Below, in pieces: positions 29,730-35,693 of a stretch of 35,693 bases of DNA. Position 1 is the stretch's first letter. The number at the start of each line of letters is the position of its first letter. The stretch is from an uncultured Bacteroidales bacterium (lineage in GTDB: Bacteria > Bacteroidota > Bacteroidia > Bacteroidales > UBA932), in assembly GCA_900319485.1 (NCBI GenBank), contig ONOQ01000035.1, forward strand, positions 1 to 35,693. The letters run 5' to 3'. A model generated the notes under the pieces. The model was given only the letters and a program-made list of their open reading frames with translations. It ran no database searches and was not told the DNA's origin. Both the position numbers and the translations under genes were made by a program.

Positions 29730-32700
29730 TTACCAGTCTTCTTCGTCCTTACGGTTGTAACTCTCGGTACCGCCGCCCCTAGGCTCATATCCGGCCTTGT
29801 GGGCGGGAAGGGCGATACCGGAAAGCGGATAGAAGCCCACCGCCCCGGAAGCGTTAATGCCTAGAACGTAAATCCCGTCAATCTCAGTGGCCACGTCCCG
29901 GCCCACGAGGATGTTGCCTCCGGGGGCGTTGTCGGCGGCCGATGCTTCAGCCAAAATCTCGAGGGGGACGTCGGCCTTGTCGGCTATGATGACTACTGCC
30001 GTGCCCTTTGGAATGACGCTGCCGTCGGTTCCCAGGCGGTAGAGGTGATAATCCGCGTCCATGGTGTAGGCCGCAGCACCCGCAGGGAGGGTGTAGCCGG
30101 ATCCGCTGTCGTAGAACGTGCCCCAGTACGCGGTGACGCCGTCCTTGGTGCCCTGCACCAGTGTTAGGTCGGGCGAAGGAGCCACGTACGGCGTCATCGT
30201 CTTGCCGGCGATGGCGGTTCTCTGGTCGTCGTTCAGACTGCCGGTGTAGATGGTAGTGCCGTCAGTGTAATTGAGGCCAGATTGGATGCGGACGGTGCCA
30301 TTGTAGCCATTTGCCCTTACCGTGCCGCCGGCAAGGAAGATGTTTTGGCTTTGGATGCCATACGTACCACCATTTGCCTCGACAATGCCGCCGTTGATGG
30401 TGATTCTGCCGTTGAAGTAGGCATAGATGCCTCTACCACTGTTCCCGCCAGTGGCTGTCACGTAACCGCCGTTGATGGTGATGATGCCGCGGTAGGCATG
30501 GATGCCGTCACCACTGTTCCCGCCAGTGGCTGTCACGTTACCGCCGTTGATGGTGATGACGCCTTGCTCCATGGCGTAGATGCCGTTTCTACTCCCTGAA
30601 CTGCTGGCGTCGACGTTACCGTCGGTGATGGTAATGCCGCGTCCGCAGATGCCATCAGAACCACTTGCCTTGACGCTGCCGCCATTGATGGAAAAATTGC
30701 TGCTGGCGTAGATGCCAGGATCAGCCCCTGTGCCGATGGCTTCAACGTTACCGCCTTTGATGGTAATGTCGTGGCCGCGGATGCCATGATTGCCATTGGC
30801 AGTCACGTTACCGCCATTTATAATGATGTCGCTGGCGTCGATGCCATAATTGCCATTGGTAGTCACGTTACCGCCATTTATAATGATGTCGCTGACGGAA
30901 ATGCCGGTACTACTAAAACCGGCAGTAACAATAATCTGCCCTGTGCCATTGCTCTGGCCGTAGATAGTGATATTGCCGGCACGAAAAACTTCGACAACTT
31001 GTTCGCTTGAGTTTAAAGTAAGCCTTGCATCGTCCGCCAAAATGAGATGGTTTTCTTCGTTATAGAGCACTAAATTACTGAGGCTGACCTCACCGCTGAC
31101 GACATACCAGCCGATTGATCCGGTGATTGGGGTACCATATTCGGTTTGCGATTCGGTGATGGGTATGGCCATCGCACTCTTTTCTGTGCCGTCGGCGTCG
31201 ATGTAGGCTACAGGACTTAATTCTGCCCACTTGGCGTAGAGCGTGACAGTGGCGCCATTGGTGGCGGTGAGGTTGCTAACGCTCTGGCCGTCGGTGTAGA
31301 CCACCGCTCCGTTCGCCGAGGTGCTCCATCCGGCAAAGTTGTATCCCTCTTGGGTGAATGCGTTGGAGGTGAGCACTTTTTCTTCACCGTAAGTGAACGG
31401 CTCGTCATCCATATTACCCGAACCGCCGTTGGCATCGAAGTGGACGGTGTAGGTGTGGGCAGTCCACTTGGCGTAAAGGTCTATAGTGGCGCCGTCGGTG
31501 GCGGTAAGGTTCGAGACCTCCTCACCGTCTGTGTAAACCACATCACCGTTTGCTGAGGTGCTCCATCCAGTGAAGGTGTATCCCTCTCGGGCGAAACCGT
31601 TGGCGGTGAGTGCTTTTGTTTCACCGTAAGTGAACTGCTCGTTACTCATCACGCCCGAACCGCCGTTGGCATTGAAATGGATGCTGTAGGTATTGATAGT
31701 CCACTGTGCATAGAGGTCTATAGTGGCGCCGTCGGTGGTGGTAAGGTTCGAGACCTCCTGGCCGTCGGTGTAGACCACCGCTCCGTTCGCCGAGGTGCTC
31801 CATCCTGTGAAGGTGAATCCAGTGCGGCTCACACTCTGGATGGTCTTCGCCTGGTCGTAGGTCATGGCCAAGTCGGTATAGTTGTTGGTGCCGTCGTTAT
31901 GATGAAGACGCAGGGTGTACGTGATGGGGGTCCAGTTGGCTGTGTAGGTCTTGTTGCCGTGGCTATGGTTGGCAATGGTGACGGTAGTGCTAGGAGTGCT
32001 GCCGTTGCTGCCCGTCCAGCCGTCAAAGGAGTAGCCTGGTTTGATTGGATTATTCAGCGTTAATGTGGCCGTCTCGTAGTGGTAGGTAGCGGGGTTCTCC
32101 GTAGCCACACTGCCACCGTCAAGGTCATAGGTGACGGTGTAAACATAGTTGGCGTCAAGCGAACAGAGGTTGCTCTCGGTGACGCCACAGCCTACGAGGT
32201 CATTGCCCGCAAGGTCTTCGACGGTGCCGCTCAGGCCCGTAACGTTCAGGCTGCCGGAGGCACTGTTACCGATTGTACCGCTGAAAGTGAGCACGTTGGT
32301 GCCGGTACCGGCCACATAACTGAGGTCGCTCCAGTTGTTGTTGGTGGTGAGTTTCGGCGTGCCTGTCACTTTAACAATTTCGTTGAATGCAACACTCACA
32401 TAGACCGTATTGCCTCTGGCGTGATAGCCGGGAGCCAAGGAGAATGCCAGCACGGTGGGGGCTGTTTCGTCCACCGCAGTAAACTTTGCGGTGACATTCT
32501 TGGCATACCAGGTGTCTGCATTATCGCCAGAGGCATCGAAACGGATTCCTACAGTGCTGAGACCGTTTAACTCGCTCTTCTTCGCGACGATAAGTTTTCC
32601 GTCGGAAGCCCGGTATCCAGACTTGAACTTCTGAGTATATAACTTTCCTACTGTATTGTTATATGGACTGAAGTTCCATGCAGGGTCAACAGCACTACAG

Positions 32701-33509
32701 TTGTCTGTAGCAGAAGTGAGCGGGAAGCAAACGCTGGCATATGTAGTAAGGGTACTTCCGGGCTTATGAGCAAAACTGGCCAGATAGTGTGAATACGTAG
32801 GAGTGCCGGGATTTCCCTCACTAGCACTGTCATCAAAACTGGTTGTCCTGTTCACCAGTAACTGAATGTGCTGGTAACCATCATCTTTTTCCGCTTCATC
32901 TAAAGTCACAACCATACGCAACTCTGCTCCAGCAGCCACAAGGTAGGCCTGAGGTGCCGCATTGCTGAAATAAGTAGACATAGACACGGCGTGGTAACCT
33001 TGGTCGAAACCATCGTGAGTAATAGTAACAGGACCACTCGCAACAGTGACGGATTGCTCGGCATAAACATTACTGCTGTTAACGTTGGTACCGGAAGTGA
33101 AACTGCGTTGGCTTTTGGTAAGATAAAAACCACCGGCGTCGGTGAGTTCCAGTTTGTAACTGCGGGAAGTGTTGTCCTTGTAGTAGGAGTAGGCTCCGCT
33201 TCCGGCACTTTCCGTCACCTGTATGGTCCTGCTGGTGGCGTCGTCCGCGGCAAATGTGAATTCGCCGGTCAGCGCGTTGGAGTTTGCCCCATTCACCTTG
33301 GTCACGTTGTAGTGCTGCCCGGCAAAGGCACTCAAATTAACAAAACGGTACTTCACCGTCTCCGCCACCGCCGTGTTGGTGCGGGTAATGGTAAATGTGG
33401 TAACGCCGTTGCTGGTGCTGGAGGAGATTTCCCATCCATTCTCTGCCGCCATTGCGCCCTGCCCAAAGGCCAGGATGGCGATGAGTGCTGCTAATATCTT
33501 GTTTTTCAT
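29730..33509 (-). CDS. Giant secreted repeat protein (Ig-like, InlB-type repeats, beta-helix)
   Basis: A 1259-residue protein with a signal peptide (MKNKILAALIAILAFGQGAMA). Domains in order: an N-terminal region of beta-strand character (about 22-345), an Ig-like segment beginning ETAPTVLAFSLAPGY (about 345-445), four InlB/Listeria-Bacteroides-type repeats of about 79 residues (about 453-761) marked by FxGWSTSANG and LYAKW, and about nine short rungs of the form ITINGGNVTATGGNSGxGI (about 870-1080) predicted to form a beta-helix. The C terminus is EEDW. Such proteins are usually exposed adhesins or glycan binders. The encoding DNA is repetitive and lacks the GGCCGAT heptamer frequent elsewhere in the window. 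It lies 13 bases downstream of a lipoprotein gene in the same operon. Confidence 0.8.
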   Translation of the reverse strand: MKNKILAALIAILAFGQGAMAAENGWEISSSTSNGVTTFTITRTNTAVAETVKYRFVNLSAFAGQHYNVTKVNGANSNALTGEFTFAADDATSRTIQVTESAGSGAYSYYKDNTSRSYKLELTDAGGFYLTKSQRSFTSGTNVNSSNVYAEQSVTVASGPVTITHDGFDQGYHAVSMSTYFSNAAPQAYLVAAGAELRMVVTLDEAEKDDGYQHIQLLVNRTTSFDDSASEGNPGTPTYSHYLASFAHKPGSTLTTYASVCFPLTSATDNCSAVDPAWNFSPYNNTVGKLYTQKFKSGYRASDGKLIVAKKSELNGLSTVGIRFDASGDNADTWYAKNVTAKFTAVDETAPTVLAFSLAPGYHARGNTVYVSVAFNEIVKVTGTPKLTTNNNWSDLSYVAGTGTNVLTFSGTIGNSASGSLNVTGLSGTVEDLAGNDLVGCGVTESNLCSLDANYVYTVTYDLDGGSVATENPATYHYETATLTLNNPIKPGYSFDGWTGSNGSTPSTTVTIANHSHGNKTYTANWTPITYTLRLHHNDGTNNYTDLAMTYDQAKTIQSVSRTGFTFTGWSTSANGAVVYTDGQEVSNLTTTDGATIDLYAQWTINTYSIHFNANGGSGVMSNEQFTYGETKALTANGFAREGYTFTGWSTSANGDVVYTDGEEVSNLTATDGATIDLYAKWTAHTYTVHFDANGGSGNMDDEPFTYGEEKVLTSNAFTQEGYNFAGWSTSANGAVVYTDGQSVSNLTATNGATVTLYAKWAELSPVAYIDADGTEKSAMAIPITESQTEYGTPITGSIGWYVVSGEVSLSNLVLYNEENHLILADDARLTLNSSEQVVEVFRAGNITIYGQSNGTGQIIVTAGFSSTGISVSDIIINGGNVTTNGNYGIDASDIIINGGNVTANGNHGIRGHDITIKGGNVEAIGTGADPGIYASSNFSINGGSVKASGSDGICGRGITITDGNVDASSSGSRNGIYAMEQGVITINGGNVTATGGNSGDGIHAYRGIITINGGYVTATGGNSGRGIYAYFNGRITINGGIVEANGGTYGIQSQNIFLAGGTVRANGYNGTVRIQSGLNYTDGTTIYTGSLNDDQRTAIAGKTMTPYVAPSPDLTLVQGTKDGVTAYWGTFYDSGSGYTLPAGAAAYTMDADYHLYRLGTDGSVIPKGTAVVIIADKADVPLEILAEASAADNAPGGNILVGRDVATEIDGIYVLGINASGAVGFYPLSGIALPAHKAGYEPRGGGTESYNRKDEEDW
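30435..30584 (-). repeat. 75-base tandem repeat in the beta-helix coding region
   Basis: Two neighbouring units of 75 bases (from 30435 and 30510) are nearly identical over their first 50 bases, starting accactgttcccgccagtgg on the plus strand. Each encodes one 25-residue rung (INGGxVTATGGNSG). Confidence 0.75.
30781..30900 (-). repeat. 60-base tandem repeat in the beta-helix coding region
   Basis: 30781-30840 and 30841-30900 differ at only a few positions; each encodes a 20-residue rung (SDIIINGGNVTxNGNxGIxx). The length is a multiple of three, so loss or gain of a unit would keep the frame. Confidence 0.8.
31225..31935 (-). repeat. Three long repeats (about 237-240 bases) encoding InlB-type domains
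   Basis: Three adjacent units, about 31225-31465, 31466-31702 and 31703-31935, share long identical stretches, such as those encoding GWSTSANG and VVYTDG. A fourth, more diverged unit lies upstream in the gene (about 31936-32150). Confidence 0.75.
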
Positions 33510-33522
33510 CTTGGTCTGGGGT

Positions 33523-34422
33523 TTATAACACGTTTTCAGGCGCTTCGATTACACCGCTGGGAGCGGGGGAGAATGCGGGCTGGGAAACCGCAATGCCGGT
33601 AGCACTGAGGAACTTTCCCTGTTCACCCAGTTTATCGGCCGCTATGGACTTTGTAGCAAAATAGAGAGCATCGTCGGAGCCGGTAATCTGGAAGTTGTAA
33701 GTATCGGCCGCAGTGGACTCGTTCCTCAAAGAAACATAGTAGAGATGGTCTCCGGGGGCAGATGCGGGAGTGACGGTGATGTCGCCATAAGCGGGCGCCC
33801 AGCCGCTGGAGTAACCAAAACTCTGCACCAGTTTGCCGCCCGCTGCCGATATTGTAAAATCCTTGGGGTCATAGGCGTTACCGCCCTTGGTGAAGCCAAA
33901 GCGATAAATGCTCTGCTGGTTCCGGAAAGTGACGCTGCCTTCAGTTTGTACGGTGGTGCCCACAACGGATTTTACGGTTGCAGTGGCAACGGCATAGTCA
34001 AAATTAGCCGCGATGGCATCCAGGGTGCCTGCCTGGGCGGTGTAATTCCAGGTTTCCCTTGGGAAGAGAAGCGTGAGGACGGCATCGGCCACAACACCGC
34101 TGGTCTGAGTGAGTGTGCCCGAGAGGGTGGCCTTGGTGTTGTCCGTCCCGTTTGGCGTGGCACTCAGCGTGCCGATTAAGGTTCCTTCCAGGAAGACCTT
34201 CACGGGTTCATCTTGTACCCAGTATGCGTTGATGGTGCTGCCGGCAAGGGCGAGGGCCTTTGTATCGGCCCCCTTGCTGGCCTGAAGGGAGAGCCACAGG
34301 CATCCTTCCGGGACTTCGACGGAGGGCGCATCATCCTTGGATAAGTCGTCTTCCTTCCGGCAGGAGGTCCAGAGCGCCGCGCCCATAAGAAAGACGGCGG
34401 CGATAACGGTTCTTCTTGTCAT
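33523..34422 (-). CDS. Fimbrillin-like lipoprotein
   Basis: A 299-residue predicted lipoprotein with signal peptide and lipobox ALWTSC (Cys21) followed by acidic and basic residues (RKEDD). The N-terminal third has the fimbrillin-like pattern DTKALALAGSTINAYWVQDE with PVKVF, and the rest is rich in predicted beta-strands without a recognised catalytic motif. A good Shine-Dalgarno-like GGAGGAGG precedes the ATG at 34422, unusual in this phylum. It begins 16 bases after the 62-residue gene and ends 13 bases before the giant protein gene. Probably a pilus or surface-anchoring component; the assignment rests on the N-terminal pattern and the context. Confidence 0.7.
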   Translation of the reverse strand: MTRRTVIAAVFLMGAALWTSCRKEDDLSKDDAPSVEVPEGCLWLSLQASKGADTKALALAGSTINAYWVQDEPVKVFLEGTLIGTLSATPNGTDNTKATLSGTLTQTSGVVADAVLTLLFPRETWNYTAQAGTLDAIAANFDYAVATATVKSVVGTTVQTEGSVTFRNQQSIYRFGFTKGGNAYDPKDFTISAAGGKLVQSFGYSSGWAPAYGDITVTPASAPGDHLYYVSLRNESTAADTYNFQITGSDDALYFATKSIAADKLGEQGKFLSATGIAVSQPAFSPAPSGVIEAPENVL

Positions 34423-34438
34423 AACCAGTCCTCCTCCG

Positions 34439-34627
34439 TTAAAAGTCTTCTACGCTTCCGTAACCGGTGCGGTCCCATTCGGTGTCCTGGGAACTCAGGG
34501 TATTCGGGGTACCCCCTTCCAGGAACCACATCACATAATTTGTGGAATCGCAGACGATTCTCTCCGTTTTGAGTTCCACGGCATCGGCCTTAGGAGCCTC
34601 ATACACTACTTTTGTTCTAACTTCCAT
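34439..34627 (-). CDS. Small protein of 62 residues in the surface-protein operon
   Basis: A short protein without signal peptide: MEVRTKVVYEAPKADAVEL, then KTERIVCDST and a C-terminal part ending SVEDF. The YxxPxxxxVELxxExxV...S pattern recalls a group of short proteins found beside fimbrillin and surface-protein genes in Bacteroidales; their function is not known to me. Its ATG at 34627 is one base after the stop of the 38-residue gene (TAA T ATG), so it is probably translationally coupled, and the lipoprotein gene follows in 16 bases. It could be a peptide signal or a small secreted precursor, but this is speculation. Confidence 0.6.
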   Translation of the reverse strand: MEVRTKVVYEAPKADAVELKTERIVCDSTNYVMWFLEGGTPNTLSSQDTEWDRTGYGSVEDF

Positions 34628-34628
34628 A

Positions 34629-34745
34629 TTATTTTTGTTTCTTTAATTCGCCAAAGGCCCTTCGGAGGGACACCACCAGAAGGGGCAGCCACACGGCGGC
34701 AAGCAGTGCGGCAACAACAATCAGTATGATGGTCTTGGTGTCCAT
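34629..34745 (-). CDS. Very small membrane protein (38 residues), first gene of the surface-protein operon
   Basis: The minus strand reads MDTKTIILIVVAALLAAVWL, then PLLVVSLRRAFGELKKQK and stop: one strong hydrophobic span (about 6-26) followed by a basic, amphipathic tail, as in single-span membrane peptides with the C terminus in the cytoplasm. The stop codon is one base from the start of the 62-residue gene. It lies directly downstream of the divergent promoter region. Composition and position support a real gene; nothing similar is recognised. Confidence 0.6.
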   Translation of the reverse strand: MDTKTIILIVVAALLAAVWLPLLVVSLRRAFGELKKQK

Positions 34746-34766
34746 AATCTACCATTACAAAGATTA

Positions 34767-34786
34767 ACATTATTATCCAATAATGT
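34767..34786. promoter_or_regulatory. Inverted repeat in the divergent promoter region (candidate operator)
   Basis: ACATTATT (34767-34774) and AATAATGT (34779-34786) form a perfect 8-base inverted repeat with a 4-base spacer, between the AraC-type regulator gene and the surface-protein operon. Beside it on the minus strand TAATCTTTG (34758-34766) is a near-match to the -7 element, so a bound protein would cover the operon promoter. Confidence 0.45.
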
Positions 34787-34812
34787 GTCCGCGTGCGTAA
34801 AAATCTGAAAAA

Positions 34813-34845
34813 TTGACGGAGACGAACACTTTTTCCGTATCTTTG
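34813..34845 (+). promoter_or_regulatory. Promoter of the AraC-type regulator gene
   Basis: TATCTTTG (34838-34845) matches the -7 element 5 bases before the ATG at 34851, with TTG at 34813-34815 (22-base spacer). The short distance to the ATG suggests a nearly leaderless transcript. Confidence 0.6.
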
Positions 34846-34850
34846 CACCG

Positions 34851-35693
34851 ATGACACCGGCGTTCACATCGCAGGATCTTCTGCTCAGCACTTCGCTTGC
34901 GGTCTATATGGCCACAAGCATAACCTTTGCGGCCGTTCGCTGGGGACACAAGTGTGAGCCCTTCGCCCGTCACGCGGACTACTACTATCCCGCCTGGAAG
35001 ACGCTGGTGCTCTGCTACCTGTCCAATATCCTTATGGCACCCTCCATCTGGATGCCCCAGGAGACAGATGCCGTCCTGCAACTGAGGATGCTCCTTATCC
35101 TGGCTTCGCCCTTTTTCTGCGCCATACTTCTGTTCAGTTACTTCGGGACCATCCTTGGAAGCAGCGGATGGCGCCGGCCCGTCTACGCACTCATTTTCCC
35201 CTTTGCCGCAATGGCGGTCTTCTCCACGGTGCTGGTGTTTATCCCCGGAACGCAACTTCAGGGCTCTTTCTGCAGGGCATTCTTTGCGGTAGGCGGCACG
35301 CTGGCGCTCATATACATCGGCTGCTATGTCCTTGCCATACGGATGATAGTTCTGGAACTGAGGCGTTCCCTGGAAGAGGAGTACTCCAATCCCAATGACT
35401 TTCCCAGGCGGTTCGCCTCCGGGATCCTGTGGATTCCGCTGGTGCACCTTGCCGTAAGCCTGACGGGCGCCTATGTGGGCTCCGTCGCCTCGCTTGCGGC
35501 CTGCCTCCTGGCGTTATCGGCCATCAGCGTGGTGTTTCTCATCGGCGTACTGCCGCCTCACCGCTCGGCCGATGTCCGTTCGCTGGAAAAAGATGCTGAC
35601 GTCCTTACGGAAGAGAGGAAGGACGAGATTGAGAAGGCCGTCCGCCACCTGGTAGAGGAGGAGAAGGCCTATCTTGACCAGCACCTTACGCTT
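34851..35693 (+). CDS. Membrane-anchored AraC-type transcription regulator, 5' part only
   Basis: 281 codons are present and the gene runs off the window end. The N-terminal part contains six or seven hydrophobic spans (for example STSLAVYMATSITFAAV, LLILASPFFCAILLFSYFG, ALIFPFAAMAVFSTVLVF and GGTLALIYIGCYVLAIRM). It is followed by a cytoplasmic segment ending DEIEKAVRHLVEEEKAYLDQ and HLTL. That last motif (YLDxxLTL...) is the start of the helix-turn-helix domain in the Bacteroidales group of transmembrane AraC-like regulators; the DNA-binding part itself lies beyond the window. It is divergent from the surface-protein operon and probably controls it. Confidence 0.7.
   Translation, partial: MTPAFTSQDLLLSTSLAVYMATSITFAAVRWGHKCEPFARHADYYYPAWKTLVLCYLSNILMAPSIWMPQETDAVLQLRMLLILASPFFCAILLFSYFGTILGSSGWRRPVYALIFPFAAMAVFSTVLVFIPGTQLQGSFCRAFFAVGGTLALIYIGCYVLAIRMIVLELRRSLEEEYSNPNDFPRRFASGILWIPLVHLAVSLTGAYVGSVASLAACLLALSAISVVFLIGVLPPHRSADVRSLEKDADVLTEERKDEIEKAVRHLVEEEKAYLDQHLTL

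Noticed and set aside
28589-29782. Long open frame (397 codons) on the plus strand opposite the surface lipoprotein
   Set aside because: It is antisense to a lipoprotein with a clear lipobox and repeats; its translation is Gly/Val/Asp-rich without any domain and has no promoter.
30270-30900. CRISPR-like array
   Set aside because: The regular repeats are in frame, diverged and encode beta-helix rungs; there are no unique spacers or cas genes.
34606-34857. 83-codon frame on the minus strand across the divergent gap
   Set aside because: It overlaps both promoters and the 38-residue gene, and its translation is Cys/Arg-rich and unlike any protein.

Overview
The window looks like a chromosomal segment of a moderately GC-rich member of the Bacteroidales (phylum Bacteroidota). 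The clues are repeated promoters of the Bacteroidota type (TTG, about 20 bases, TAnnTTTG) ahead of ftsE, gyrB, tig and other genes, almost no Shine-Dalgarno sequences, a tig-clpP-clpX operon whose genes touch at TAATG, a PgpH-type HD phosphodiesterase, DUF3810, and fimbrillin-like lipoproteins next to a membrane-anchored AraC-type regulator. Genus cannot be decided from the sequence alone.

Layout. 1-427 (minus): 5' part of ftsE. 484-5059 (plus): a large periplasmic TPR protein and an outer-membrane beta-barrel protein. 5126-12245 (plus): gyrB, a pgpH-like gene overlapping it, then tig-clpP-clpX ending at a strong terminator. 12246-12567: a gene-free, hairpin-rich spacer. 12568-13596 (plus): DUF3810 membrane protein. 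13600-15039 (minus): a broken EamA/DMT transporter gene and an Hsp20 gene. 15211-18123 (minus): an operon of a 584-residue membrane protein of unknown function, a GNAT acetyltransferase and a CpsB-like PHP phosphatase. 18253-27896 (plus): a tightly packed six-gene operon. 28055-34745 (minus): a surface-protein operon of five genes, two of them very small. 34851-35693 (plus): 5' part of a divergent transmembrane AraC-type regulator.

The most interesting region is 18253-27896, read from a promoter facing that of the 584-residue protein. It encodes a multi-zinc-ribbon protein, a Hanks-type Ser/Thr kinase with five membrane spans and a C-terminal peptidoglycan-binding domain, a protein with one zinc ribbon and four AAA+ modules (the first degenerate), a zinc-ribbon/FHA protein, a PP2C phosphatase and a membrane metallophosphoesterase. 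The start codons of the AAA+, FHA and PP2C genes overlap the preceding genes. The kinase begins with six evenly spaced KTA motifs that fit FHA recognition of phosphothreonine. My reading is a self-contained phospho-signalling module in which an envelope-sensing kinase, opposed by PP2C and read out by FHA, acts on a CbbX-like AAA+ remodelling machine. I do not recognise it as a named system.

Two conserved genes carry internal deletions. gyrB lacks roughly 55 residues of its ATPase domain, in frame. The EamA transporter lacks about 25 codons, out of frame. These could be real lesions or assembly errors. The heptamer GGCCGAT (either strand) occurs about 54 times by my hand count, far above chance, but is absent from the largest surface-protein gene.
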